Shown here in pieces: positions 10,757 through 25,500 of a stretch of DNA of 64,000 nt. The stretch is taken from positions 18,019,753 through 18,083,752 of the forward strand of contig HG738138.1 in the NCBI GenBank assembly GCA_000499405.2, written 5' to 3'. The DNA is from Onchocerca volvulus (Eukaryota; Nematoda; Chromadorea; Rhabditida; Onchocercidae). How positions within the stretch are numbered: position 1 is the first letter of the stretch; the number at the start of each line of letters is the position of its first letter. The notes beneath the pieces are model-generated. The model did no database searches and was not told the origin of the DNA. It worked only from the letters and a program-made list of their open reading frames with translations. Both the position numbers and the translations under genes were made by a program.

Positions 10757-13700
10757 GATGAAAAATGATTCTCAAAATTAAAAAAAATATCCCAAATAAA
10801 TTGAAATAGTCATCTCGAAAAATACATTCCTCTCTTTGACATAATCCAGAAAGATTGCTCAGAACTTCGGAAAACTTTCCTAACATTCAGTTCATTACGA
10901 GTTTATTATCTAAAAGATCCAAATGTCAAATGATGCCATGCTGGAAAAATGGAGAAACCACCAACGATATTGCTGAATTAGGAATTTTTTAATTTCGAAA
11001 TTGAGTCGGCAATTATATAATCCAGGAAGGAAATCAAGACAATAACGAAACATGCTGACATTTGCAATATAATGCATTTGTATCTCACTCTAATAACTTA
11101 TAAAATTCTTGGTCACCTAGCCAGCAGATTCTGAAAAACACAGAAGCTAAAAGAACAAATGGCATGGCGAACTTTGAAAATTTCAAAGTTTTCTCGAAAA
11201 TTAAAAACTATATTTCCGAAAATTCAGAAGCTATATTTATGAAATCATATTTTTCGCTTTTGCGAAAATTTGAAAACTGAGGAATTGAACTGAATGAAGC
11301 CACGTGTAATATATCTTATATTATCTAATAAAAGAAAATCAGTACTAATAATAATTCATAAAATATTTGTTGAAGTCTATTCTCATCGGAAAGGCGAATA
11401 ATCTTAGAATGCATCCATCGATAAATCTATTTCTTACCGGTGGAACGAACTGTCATTATTATGCGAAATGTAAAAAACAAAAACCCTCGATTATTTCGTT
11501 TTTGACTTTACTTCAGAAAAAAAAAATTATACACCACAGAGTGCAAGCTTTCGTCATTAATAATTAAAGAATAGATGAAAGAATTCATATACACAGAAAT
11601 TTCCATAAATCCACGCAGCCAACGTAATGCAAAGATGAAAACTTCATTTGAAACAAGGAACAAGTTGATAGAAGGAAGGGAAAATACACGGGAATAATCG
11701 AATTCGGCAGGATTTCAAGTAAACAAATATTGAAATAACAAAATTAGAAAAGATGAATGACTGGAAATGGATTGATTTCCTTTGTTGTTCAATAAATATG
11801 CACAAATGATTATAACGAAATTTCCGGATAGTTTAGGAAACTTTAAATGATAAAAGCAATACATCAACGAAATGACATATGCAGCTAACATCAAGTAATT
11901 AATATAAGACAGAATCAATGACTTCATATCAAGCATTTTATGTACACAAATGGAGTTCAACAGAAATTCTATTTGGAATTATTCTCAGGATTTGGCCAAT
12001 CAGAAGAAAGGCGGGCATGCACTGATACATTCAAGATGGGTATAAAACATGCCAAGATGAAATTTTACATATTTCATCACGGAAAATAAGTAATATGTTC
12101 AACTTTAAAACTAATATTAACAGATCTAATAAATCAATCGACTGATACCATTAGTTGTACTTCTCAATAGTTGCATGATATGAACCAGCAATTTTTATTG
12201 TAGTCCCAACCGCATAAGGTTCGAAAAAGATATAAAAATTCACTATTCAAGACGAAATTTCAGTCCTTCAAAAAGATTTTTCCTATGATGATAAGAATTT
12301 TCATGAATATATCTGGAACAGATCTGTGTTCTAATGTACAAATACATGGAGCGGTGATTAATGAAATGATGAGTAATCGTGATCCTTGTGTAAATATGAA
12401 TCGAAATCATTACAGGTGCACAGGACAGTGAGAAAAGTTCTCGATTTTTGCTATATGGAATATGCAGTTCATGGAAAAAGAAGCATGACAAATGACGAGA
12501 CAGTGCATGAATAATTGGGGAACTAATCAGTAAAAAACAAATTTAACTGCCAGAAGGAATGGAATGTATGTGACTGCTATACCAGAATTAGGATTCTAAT
12601 AGGTAAATTATTTGGCCTAAATGGACAAAATCTATGAATATAATTCGCTTACAAGCATATAAATTTCGGACCAGTACTAAAGTTCCGATTATAAAATAGG
12701 GTATAAATCAAAAAAAGAAAAAAAAAGGAAGGAACCAAAAGAGACATCGAACATGAGACGTTAAGGTAATGTCACAAAGAAAAAGAGAAGGAACTGAAAA
12801 AAATATTTCAAAGGAGTGCAATACTGCCGCCTGAAAAATTTGAGCAAAAGGAAATATCTTGAGTATGATGAAGATCTGAATAGTTTAACATATTACACTC
12901 AAGATCAATTCCCAGAATAAGACTCAAAAGTTTGCGACGCAGAAATATGCTCCAAAATTACTTTCCATAAAATTTTGCAACCATTTCAAAATTGAAATAG
13001 TATATGCCATTTGTGTTCTTATTCTTATTTCGCTCACTGATTATTTCAAAATATTACTCTTGCAGAGAAATAAGAGAGAAGACAGCAGAATGAAGACAGA
13101 TAAACAAATAAGGCGAGAGAGCTTCAATATTGAGCATCTACGGGATAGTGGAAAAGAATTGTCAAAGAGCAGCAGGGAAAGGAATCGCAAGACTGCATAT
13201 TTCTGTACAAAAATAAAATTTACTACAAGATGCAAAAAAAGCTGACCGTTAGGAATCAAATTCAAGAATAACTTCGAACTTTAAAAGATAAGGAAAAATA
13301 AATACTATCGGTAAATAGCAATAATCATCAAATAAACGATGCTAACTCACATCAATATGATCAGCTTCCAGCAAAAACACATAGTATGTACATATATGCA
13401 AAACAAATTTTAAAATATGCATAAATAACACATAGATATGTACAACACATGCTTATAAATAATATAAATAAACATCATATATGATATCTAAAGAAAAAAA
13501 AAATAGTATATCTTTCAATCAAGATAGTCCGGAAGAGATAAAGAAAAAAAAAAACAAAAAAAAACAAAAAAAAAAGAAAGAATGATACTAAAAAATTATG
13601 GAAAGAGAAGGGTAGAGAAAAGTTCACTAAGCTCAGAAGACATGTTGCAGCTAGGCAGTCCCAGAGAAGCAAATCTGAATTAAATTAAATCACCAATTAC

Positions 13701-14250
13701 AGAATCAGTAAGAAAAAAAAAAAAAAAGAAAAAATGAAATTGTAAATATTTCTATTCACAAACAAGAACATCAAAAGGGAAAATTAAATAGAGCAGCTAT
13801 TTTTAATTCTTTATTGATTGATTTTAGACCATATAGTCATTCGGAATACAAATTCCTGAGGACTTTATCACTAAATTCAATTAATCAAAATTGTCCGATC
13901 AATTTATTGGACACATTACCCAACCACCAGATGTGAAAATTCTGACAGAATTTACAGCATTATTATCTAATCATATTGTTTGTTTCAAACGTTCCTATCA
14001 AAAAGAAATAGGCTGCAAACGTTATCTGTTTTTCAAAATAACAAGTTAAGTCTTATTCGCAAAGCAAATATTCAGCTTATGCATTGAAGTTACAATAAAA
14101 ATTGAATAAAATACAAAAGTGAGCATTTTGTCAGAAACATTTTGAAATAATAAATAATACTCTTATAAATGGAATACCATTTGTAAATGTTTATGTATAA
14201 GAGAAAGAATAGTGAATAAATGAGGCGGAAATAACGAAAATCTCGTTTTC
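10757..14250. other. Intergenic or possible 3' exons of the 9098 gene
   Basis: The + strand is purine-rich and shows open segments behind acceptor-like sites: 12001-12050 after TTCTCAG, 12419-12497 after TTACAG and 13066-13245 after CTTGCAG. None matches a family, and they cannot all be joined in one frame with the upstream gene. Long A-runs occur around 13490-13580 and 13710-13735. Confidence 0.4.
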
Positions 14251-17200
14251 TTAAGCACTGCTTCTAATAAGAGCGAAGATTCGTTGTAACACTGTCAATT
14301 CATCTGCAGCAACTGTTGGTTTCTTGAATAATGACCAAGTACGATCAGCTATATCACTTTCTTCCGGTTTTTCTATACCTAATGGTGTTGACGAATAGAA
14401 CGAAACAACAGTGCTTTCGGGTTCCACTGTTTTCACCGTAAAATGATTACTGTCTTTGGGATTGTAATAGGTGAATACGAGATATCTATAAATAAGTCAT
14501 TCTATATAAAAATTAGACTTTTGCAAATTATATCTCAATTATTATATAAAAGCAGGTAGGTTAATGGTTTTTCATATTAAAAAGCTCTCAAAAATAATCG
14601 CAACGACAACTTTTTTCAATTTTTCATAATTTCATAAAGCAATAAAGCATTAATATTTCTAGAAATACGACAAACATTCTTTTTTTGATGCTGAATGCAA
14701 ATATCAAATGACATCTTTTTCTCTACGTGCCCATTAGTAAAATTAAGATATACCCGCTCTCAGATTTGTAATTGATCCAAACATTGTATTTACGATGTCG
14801 GAAAACAAGCTGCTTGGTATTCCAGGTGGTGTTGTTGGACTTATGCCGTAGAACCTGAAACAATTAAATCTTATAGAGTCATTGTAAAATACCAATCGCT
14901 TAAATATACCACTAAATAAAAACAATACGCAACCAAAAACTAACTTCACCACCACAATCGCTACATCCGGGACATTTTGTTGCATGAACGAATTCCGATG
15001 AGGAAACGCATGCTTCATCAATGAGAATGCTGTGAAATGGTATGATTTCTCGATGGTTCCGCCATTTCTAAAGAAACTGCCAGTTCAATTTCAGCTTTTA
15101 AATATGTTTTCATCCATAACGCCTTATTCAAAACTGTGAGGAAAAAGGATTACTGCTAATGTTATCATTATGATATTCAATACTACTTCCACGTTGCTTA
15201 GGCTAGGGAAGAACATGTTCAAGTAAACAACTTTAAGACATTTATAGTTATTAGTAAACAATCATGATCAGAAAGTATCACAAACTTTGTGCAAATGATT
15301 GTTATTTTTTAGTAGTGATCCTAATTTGATTATCTTAATTAAACAATGTAACTGATGAATAATTTTCTTCATAAGGTGGAAATCGTTAATTAAAATATTT
15401 GAAACTTCGTAAATGGACGTCAAAATGACTTCATAACAATCCAAACGAAAAACAACTTACACGAATGAAATTACAAAGGGCTGAGGCTTTAATGTCAGTT
15501 TTACCAGTGATGCGCAAACGGAATCTTCGACGCATAGCACTGTTTACTTGAAGAAATGAATCGAAAAGGCCTTCATTAACAATAATGCATGCATTATACA
15601 CCTGGAATTTTGATTATGTCCTGATTATATCAGTTAAAACATGCTGAAGATAAACCATCATTTTCCACAGATATTTAACCAACAAAAAGATAATTTAAAT
15701 GAATAAACATTTTTTGAGCAAATTATATTGAAATCTTTACCGGTTGAATAATATTCAATTCATCAATCCCATCTACGCAAAATACTTTATGCAATTCAAT
15801 CATTTGATCGCCTCGAATCGAATCGAGAGTCAAACGGCGTAAATTTGGCAATCTGAAAAAAAGTGCTATTATTAATAATGGCCAAAGATGATGATAATGT
15901 CAAAAAAAGAAACCTCGAATTAGCAGATGCAGCTATAACACATGAAAAGTTCATTTATCAATGAAATATAATTTTTTCCAAATTTTTTTACATTGTTCAA
16001 AATTAGCTTCAGAATTTACTTCTTCAAAAACCAAAATAAAAGTAGCGTCGGTCTTTTCTGATACCATGACAGATCATGAAAAATTAGATGAAGCGGATGA
16101 ATCTGATGCAGTTGTTCAGCAAGTCTCTCAAAACGTCCATCAGAAAGTCTCGTCAATTCAGCATTCACACTCTAAAATAAATTACATTGTTCATGCAAAA
16201 CAGTCTTTTTCCAAATTAAAGCAAATCGAGATTTAACTGAAGTTGATATATGTGACCAAGATGCATGGGATGACATTATTTTCACACTTTCTATTATTCA
16301 GTAGAAATCAAATGATGAACAAAGAGATATTGAATTCAAATTTGAAATAAAGTCAGCAGTATGATCAAAGTTTTAAAAAAAATTTGAAAACTGTTCTTTG
16401 GAAAAAAAATTCTAAAAATCAAATAAAGAACAAATTTTGACAATACCAACCTCGCTTAATACAGCAGTGGATGTGACATTCGGTATAATTTGAGCTTTCT
16501 TTTGACTCGATGGAAGCAAATTGTATGGCATACTGGTAGCAAATGAAAACGATCCAGAAGAACTTCCACCACTTCGATAAGCATGTGGCGATTGCGATGA
16601 TGCTCGAGATGTGGGTGAAGACTGCAAATTTACAACATTTCTAATGAAATGAAAAACACAAGGAAACAACTGTGTCCAATGTATATTATAATATAATCGT
16701 ACTATTAAGATTAGATCATCAAAACATCGCGAAAAATCCATAATAATATCATGGCATTGCGTTTTATGTAAGTATACAATATGATCCATTGTTTACAGAA
16801 CATATAATGTGTTATCTTCGCACTTTACGATTTCTGTTTTATTCATATTCATATTAGTATAGGCATTTAAATATAGGTATGCTCTGCTCTTCAGTGCATA
16901 AAAATAAAATTTTAAAGTGATTGAATAGCAATACAAATTGCCTGCTTGAGATAAAATGTTGAAAAACTTACATCACTGGAAGCAATTTTATTTTCTGAAT
17001 TAACATTTGCTACTTGATTGCATATCGCCGGAGGAGCTAATGCGTTATCAATAACGAGGCGTCCTTGGTCACGTTCAAGGAAAGCGCCGAAATTCTGTAC
17101 CCATACCTGGAAAAAAAATCTGATAATAAACAGACAGATAAAGAAGTCAGCAATAAAATTGTAGAACTGATATATAAAATACACAAGCCAGTGATGAACT

Positions 17201-19517
17201 TATTGTGAATTCGCAAAAAAATATATAAATAAACAGATAAACTAGTGACTGCTTGTACCTGTTTTGAAAAATCGCATTTTTACGTATAAAAATTCTTTTC
17301 TATCAATTAAATTATTGACTCGATTTTTTATGAATATATTTTAAAACTAAAGTGTTTTGTTCAAATATGCAAAGAAGTGTGTAATGTTTGTTTAATTTAT
17401 GGTTCAAGAAATCATAAAAATACGAAATGAATGACATCATTTGATTTTTTAGAAATGAATAGAAAATAGGAGTGATCATATATGCTAAAGCGCAAGATTC
17501 TGGAAGGCTAGGAAAAGAAAAACAAATGCAAATTTAATTTTCTAAATATTTGTAGCCTACCTGTATCGGCATGAAAAAGAAGAAAAATTTCATGAAATGA
17601 TTTTATGTTCAAAAATTCTCATCCTTCCAGTCATAAAATCAAAAAGATATCTTTTAATATATATACATATATCAAGAATACAAAATCTGCACGGATTCGA
17701 TTACATTAATTTCTGTGAGACTTCAAAAACTTCTTACAGTTCTCGGACACCTTAAAAATGCTGTTGCACTCATTACTCAACGACCTTCAAAAGTGTACAG
17801 AAAAGATATTTATGTTTGCCATTCAACGGACGATGTGAATGCCAAACATTCTTTTGCGTATTACTAACGACTGTCTCGCAGTGGGTTGATGATACACAGC
17901 TACCGTGCAATGCAAACAGTTCACACATACCTTTCTGTTTCATCTTCATGAAAATACCATGAAATCAACTGTCATGCACAATTCTTTACAGATCAGTCCT
18001 TTTCATCTCCTTATATTCCTCTAAACTGGCGCTGTTACAAAACACCGCAAATTCCGACATCGAATTTCACAAGTTAGTCATTATTTGGATTTGGAATGTC
18101 TGTATTTTATCATCAAAAAGTTTAAATCCACTGCATTTCTTTCTAAACACTAGTAATCTTCAATTTTTCGAAATATTTGGAAATTTTACCTCAATGATAT
18201 CAAAATTACGTGTCCATTCTGTCATGTCGAAACGATAGGTCCAATTATTGAGCGCAGTATGTGCGTAACAATCAGCATGAAAAACGGATTTACGCGCTGT
18301 TATTAACTCGGTGACAGAGTTGGAACATGAAGGAAGACTGCTGAACTTTTCTAGGATAGCTCTAAAGAAGACGAAGAATTGATGGATATACGATATGTAT
18401 GTGAAAGTGTCCAATATATAGATAAACAAAATGCTGCCAAAAAATACAGAAGTAATGTGAAGTAAATGGCCTTCCCAGACATATGGTCCGGCGACATACC
18501 CTTGGCTTAGACGGACATCGAGGAACCCGACAGAATCTATAATGAACAAAAATAGAGACGAACCGTCGTCGATCGCATATATACAAACGGGCTTGTCCTT
18601 CACCAAGAATTGTATCACGGCTTTCTTTATCCATTTTGTCAATTACGATACGCCAGCGGCGGCAAACTAAACGAGCTCGAAAACAAGCTAACGGTTCGCA
18701 TCTAAAATTAAATTCATCTTTTTTCTTAAAATCTTGTCATAAAGTGAGATTATTATAGATAGAAACAGAGTAATACTTCTGTATCAGTTGTTATAGTTTA
18801 TGATTACGAAAATCAAAATACATTTATTTGATTTTACAAACATCTAGCAATTATGCTTTTTTGCCTATTGCTACAAAAATTTTCATCTCTTTCAAAATTT
18901 ACTTATTCCATTTGAAACTTTATCATTAAGAGAAAGATAATGCATAGCAAATATAATATAAGCAAAAAGGAAACAAGAAAAAAAAATAAATGTTAACTTT
19001 TGCGAAATAAAAACTTTTAATAAAGCATATCCCATTCATTATGGACATTTATATTTTTCGCCTGCATTAATCAACTTTTCTTTTAAACATCATATGATAT
19101 CATCTATTCTAGGAATATGAAGCTTTCCAAAAAGCACTTTCGAGTAATGACGTCAATGGTCAAGAAAAAAAAAACAGGAAAAAAAAAACTCGCAGGTTGC
19201 GCAGCCAGGGAATACATTAATGGTTAACTTCCTGAATTTATAATATCATGGACGAAAAAAAACAACAACTAAAAGCTGCGAATTTAAGAAGCAATGTGAG
19301 CATATTTAATTTTTTGCGAATTCAATGGTTATAATTCATTTCAAATTGAAGCAATTTTACTTAGCTCAATTTAATATCAAAAGCTACAACTGTATTTATT
19401 CGGATAGATGAAAACAAAAATCATATACCGTTTAAAAATCATAAGCAGTACTTCCACTGGGATGTCATCAATTGAACAGACATGTCTCGATCTTCTTATC
19501 GATGTTGGCAACATCAT
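14251..19517 (-). CDS. F-box protein with leucine-rich-like segments and a cysteine cluster
   Basis: Eleven exons: 19429-19517, 18564-18701, 18190-18361, 16972-17106, 16451-16621, 16020-16171, 15741-15852, 15461-15601, 14945-15067, 14754-14854 and 14251-14485. Every junction agrees in phase, giving 522 residues. The N-terminus is an F-box split by an intron (IDDIPVEVLLMIF, then CEPLACFRARLVCRRWR, residues 17-48). F-boxes bind Skp1 and bring substrates to SCF ubiquitin ligases. Residues 179-235 are a Ser-rich linker. Then come leucine-rich-like stretches (LTRLSDGRFERLAEQL, LPNLRRLTL). Residues 401-411 read KCPGCSDCGGE, a possible metal site. The weakest junction is exon 2 to 3, where I used donor GTTCGT to keep phase; a stronger GTATGT nearby breaks the frame. 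The start is the first of two ATGs at 19517; an acceptor-like TTACAG lies ~55 bases upstream. The substrate is unknown. Confidence 0.85.
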
Positions 19518-22500
19518 TATAAGTGTAGCTGTTGATGGTAGTGATGGTATAATTGGTAGAAGACAACAGATAATAGGCTGTAATTGAAATTATAAATCTT
19601 AATATTCAACGACATATCTATTATACCTTCGACGTCAAGATACAATAAACAAAAAATGAAGCGATGAACAAACAAATCGGCGAAACTGAAAAGAAAAACC
19701 AAAATAAGACGAAACTCAATATATGATGATATGGCATTTTGAAGTAATAAGTAATCAAAAAAAAAGTAATAAAGATCTGAAATTTTGAATCTTTGAAATC
19801 AAATTAAATTAGAATTATTTATATTAGACGCATTTAAAAATGACTGAAAGAAGCATTAATCATAATTCATTATATTGGAACTTTACAAATAACTGCAATC
19901 GGCATAATATTTTTGCCATCATTCTCAGGAAGTGGGAAAAAAGGGTAAGTGTTTAGAACGGTACGCTTTTTAAAACATCATGAATGAAATGCAATGAATA
20001 CGACATTCCTTGCATCTTTTTACTTCTCTAAGAGATCAGAATTAATCATTTGTCGTTAGACATAAAAAGGACCTGAATTCCTTCAATACCAAGCCCAACC
20101 TTTTAAATGTCATTTAATTTCCGGTCTCTTGGACGGAAAAAAAAAAAGGGAAATATTTTAAAGTGCTGACAAATTCAAAATGAATGAAAATTCAGATTAG
20201 AAATAGAACTACATCACCCAAACTTTCGATATCGATTAGATGTATAAATATTAATAGATGATGTAGGGTTGAATGGGATCACTTGCTTATTCCATGTCCT
20301 GTACTCATTAAAGCCTTCTTCACTACAAGGACTGGTTACAACAAAAAGTCAGAAATGTGTGACGTCAATGATAGGTCAAGTCGGACATTAACTAAGAATA
20401 AAAACCCAACAAATACTCATTAATATGGCAAGTGCAAATCAAATGAAAAGTGCGAAAATACTAAGTTATCAATTGCAATTTTGAAACATACTGCGAAATT
20501 GCAGAAAAATGAGTAATTAAACGAGTAACTAAAATAAAATCTAATAAACTAATAGAAGAGATAAGAATATTATCTGATAAAAAATCAATGTGTTTAATTA
20601 ATTGCATTGCATATTTTAGTTTGTTGAATACTAGTTGATCAAATAACTACTTCAAGTAACAAACTCCCAATGAAATATTTCGTAGAATGTATTCAAAATT
20701 TGAAAGAAAAATCACTTTTAGAGTTTGGTAATAGATGAGTATTTCATTAAAAAAAAGTCATTAGCTTATATGAGTAATACTCAGAAGAATTTCAATAATA
20801 GCATGGGAAGGATAAAAATAGATCATATGACGACAAATGCAAACGTGAAAGCACGTAGAAACAGAATGAAAAGATGGAAGTAATTTAAAACAATGACGGT
20901 TGACGGGGAGAAAAATACACGTAAGGGTGGTGGCGTGATATATTTTTATATCACTTTCTATGAAGTGCAATATAGCAGCAATCATTTTTTAATTTAAATA
21001 TTCACAGGTCTGAATAATACTAAATTTGAAAAAGGAAGTATAGAATTTGATTTTAACAATTATATAATATTACAAATGACTGATAAAAGGCGACGGCATA
21101 CATCTGAACTCGAAATTAATATCCACAAATTTGATTTCGATAATTTTGAAACCGTAAACAAATAAACTGTCGAAATCAGAGAATTATTTAAACAATAGAG
21201 AAAACAAAAATAGGAGATTTTTAAATTAAAAAAATTAGAGTACAAGTCAGTTGTTAACATATCAATTAAGCTTTCTTGCCAATTACCACAACATTTTACT
21301 TAGAAAAAAATAATTAGGCTTAGCCATATTTTTTGGTGCAGGAAAATGGAAATAAATGTTTTACTGTAGAAGGTATCTTACACAATTTTGTAATTTAAAT
21401 GCAGTTTTAGCAGTTAATTATAGAGTAAATTCTCAGAGAGCAAAAGCATTTAGAATGTGTGGTACAAAAGTTTTGACTGAATCAGAAATCATAAAACAAA
21501 GTTAAAACTCGTTAAAAAGTTCCTTGACTAAATTGAAAAAACATTTTCCTGAATCAATGATCGCCTAGTTACAGTCTCCAATAGTCATAACTTCAAAACC
21601 AAAGCATTAATTTCTTTAAATTATTCAATCTAAAGCATTCATCAATGTGTCATCACCAAAGCATTAATGTATGAGATAAAAAATTTCTTTATTTCCTTTT
21701 TCATTTCATTTATTTCATCGCCATATCATCAACAATCGTCTTTGTTAACTAATCACTAATCACCCAAACAACAAAGATCGCAATGAGCGAGATGATGGAA
21801 AAAGAGGGAAGAGGAAATCGGAATTCGAAATAATGAAATTGTATCAAAAATAGAAGGACTCTCAATGCAACACGCTTCTTATCATGGCGGAATCTTAATG
21901 CTACGTCAAATCTGGTGAAATCCCAGACGTACGGAAAGGAATCGGTGTCGCTAGTCGTTTGTAGACCAGTTCACGTAAGCTATCCATTAATTAGACTGAT
22001 GAATAATGGAAAACAAGTCAAATTGGCGCACATCATGCAGGAAGAGAGATGTGGGGGAGGAGAATGAGGTGACATAATGATGTATTCTGTGCGGAACAGA
22101 TGTCTTCCAACAGTTCTCCAGTAACTTCTTGAAACTGTCTCCCACACTGCACTCCAGGAGTTCTGTGAGAGAAACATTGAGTTTGAATCAAATGGAATTA
22201 AGCTTAATGACAATTCACTACAATTATAACACAACTAATAAAGCTTGAAAATGATCAAGATGACAAGAAGAATAAAGATATGTTAACGGACCAAGATTTG
22301 ACTATCAATTATTTCAGTTATTATCAGATGAATAATTCAATTAAGGACATTAACGACATGAATTCTTCCAGTCGTATTATTGTCAAAATGTGGAGTAATA
22401 AAAACCGAGGCATAATTGAAATTCGATTTTTGCGAAAAAGAAATTTAGCTTTTACGAACTAGAACGATGTTGGAAGTTCAACCAAATTTTCAAACCGAGA

Positions 22501-25500
22501 ATGAACTTATTACATAATCTACCAAAAGCAAATTGCCAGACTAAACTGATAAGAGCAACCTGATGTTGAGTTAGGAAAAAGTCAGCAACTCACTTATGCA
22601 ATGTAAAACATGCAAATTTTTCAGCAATTCACTCACACAATACAAAAATATGCAAATTGGCCATTGTTAGCTTCCAGTCGGTCACTGGTGCATTCGAGAA
22701 GTGTGTCCAAAAATGATAAAAGAAGTAACTAGTTCTGACTGAGTTGAAGTGATCGAAGTTTTTGAAAAAGAAATCAAAATCAACGAAGGAAAAAATAACG
22801 AAAGGAATTTGATCATCAATAGTTAGTATGGATCAAAGCATAACAAAAATTTGCAAGAATTGCAAAGAAAAGGAGAAGGAATAGTAGTAGTACCCGCAGG
22901 TCTCCAAAATATAAATGATTTGTCTGGAAAGTAAGGCAAAAAAATGGCATGAAAAAACAAACGAATAGAATTAATGGATGGAAAAACGATGTCGTTTTAC
23001 AAGTGTCGCCAAGCTCGCTTAACCGCCCACCTCGTCTGAGCAACCACCTCCGGTTTTCTTTCTCTTTCCGGTTGCAGACAAACCGATCAATCTAGTTTTA
23101 AGTGATTGTAAGAGATTGTCTACAAATGATAAGGCATACGATGAAAAAGTCATAAGTCATATAATGACAAACTGATAGAAAGGACAAAAATTTGGCGACA
23201 GCTATGGCGACTAGAGATTGGGTTACGTTAGTGACAATCATCGTCGCCATCGTCTCGTCGTCGTCGGGACGATTCGACGACTTGTAGCAGCAACAAAACT
23301 TTTACGATCTTTTTGGTGCCACTTTTCGTTATCTGACCGATAACCATTTTTCTTCCGATTTCACTATAAATTCCTGAGTGACATTTGGACAGAACAGATC
23401 ATTTGCTCCCTAAGGATTAATTAATATTAATTCTACTTGTAGATTAATTAATATTAATACTACTTGTAGCATTTGTATGCTTTCAATGCGCGAAATCACT
23501 GAAACTAAAATTACTTTATAACATTAAGTATAAAGACAAATACAATTTAAATTTAAATTTAAAACTGAATTAGAATCAAGTACTAAAATGCCGAAATTCT
23601 GTTTAGGTTATGGTTTAATTAATTGTAATTTCTTCTAAGCTATAACTCTGAATCAATAAAAACAGTTCGTGAATTCAAATATTAACTCGAGATTAGTGAT
23701 ATCTTTTGTACAGCTAACCTAAGTCTGTTTGTTTTACATCATCTCCATCTATTAAAAGATAAAAAAAAAAATGCTTTTCAATAAATCATCTTCTGTGTTT
23801 CTATTCAACAACTAACTACGAATGGAATTTGTTCTCAATTTTTAAAGTAAAGAAACAACTCAAATTTCAATTACTGAATGACAAGTAAGTATCAGAAATT
23901 CACAATTCAGTCCAATTCAAACATACATCATTTACGATGACGTAATTGGAGAGAGAGAGAGAAAAAAGATACTTTTTAAACAAATCGAAAAGACTCATAC
24001 AAATAATGATGAAAACTGTAAGTATGGAAGAAAAAAATTTGGGATGAAAAACTTCTATTAAGTTCCTTTCACGTTGGTCTTTTTTATACGTCAGTGCTAT
24101 AGCAATGAATCCATGAAATTATTTTGAAAAAGCTGTCGTTGAAATAGGAAAAATGTCATCATCGAATGTCGTCGTTTCCCATTTCAACAGTTCTTTCATT
24201 TCAATACATTTTGAAAAAAAAAAAAAAAAATAGCTAATAATTTCTCAAACCATTTGGACCAATTCCTCTTTTCCTCTTCCCCCATATATATTATTTATAC
24301 TTCCTCCCACCCATTCCATTCAATAATCAAAAAAATTATTCCGCCCAATAACTATATTTGCATCAAATTTTTACCCTCTTTGGAATGCAATTTTTCTTTT
24401 TTTGCAAGAAACTGTTGCATTCAGAATTCAAATTCTTGCAGCCTTGAAAAGGTGAATGAATATTTTCGAAATGAATCGGTTATCTTTAGAATTGAAAAAT
24501 TCGAATGTCTTTTTGTACTCGAAATAAGATTATTAATTAAATTTTTCCATAAAATTTTCATAATGAATTACTATTAAGCATGATTTACAATTGCTTCTAA
24601 ACGACATATTTTTTGGCTTTTTGAACAAAGATCATGGATCATGAAAGAACAAGCTTCCCTTACAACTGGGACTATTCCCGATTATCATAAATGAATTCTG
24701 AAGTTAATGGGATTACTCCCAAGCTGTTTCACATCAAATACAGATTGAACCAGCCTTTTGTTCCCTATAAATATTCTGACATATCTCGGAGCGACGGTAT
24801 TTTCTATTGAAATTATGTTTCATTTTTTGATTTCAGTAGAATTGTGCGATAGATTACAAAGGGCACAGAGCCAATTTTCCTTCCTACAGTAACGCATGAT
24901 TTTTGTTGAAAATGTTGAAATTACGAATTCATTAAAATCAAAAATCACAGAGATTATATACCTATTGAAGTGGCTTGAATAAATCACTGGAATTTCAAAA
25001 ATCTTTCGAACTTTAAACAGATCATCAATTCGATATTTTGGTAGAAAGAAGAAAAACTCGGAATAAAAATATTATCATCAAATACCAAATTGACTATCGT
25101 TGGGAAATTAGTCAGTAGAATTACTTAGTCGAAGTTGATTAGTAGTATCACTTGATTCGAGTCCTTCCTCAAGCTCATCTTCAAGATTCTTTACTTCCTT
25201 CAATCTCTTCTCTTTCTCCTCCATGATAAACCCATTACTTCCATTTCAACCTTCAGTACGATTCCAAATCTATCTGCTCGTTTCATATACTGTAATTTTA
25301 AAGAGAAATGACCTTTTAATAGTAGCAAAAACAATAGCTATGGTACAAGCTTAGGCTTGCAACCAGTGTATTCAAGCTTCTGTGACCAGTATTGCTTTTA
25401 AGAACAGCATTTATTAGTTACTATATTACACCATTATGTAATCAGATCTATATTAAATGTTAGTAACCAAGTAAATGCGAATTACATTTGAGTAATGAAT

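Noticed and set aside
15961..16236. 91-codon open frame on the plus strand
   Set aside because: It is the antisense shadow of F-box gene exon 6 (16020-16171, minus strand), which fits in phase with its neighbours.
18160..18642. 160-codon open frame on the minus strand with several hydrophobic segments
   Set aside because: It runs through an intron. The true coding parts are the F-box exon in another frame (18564-18701) and exon 18190-18361; the hydrophobic middle is intronic.
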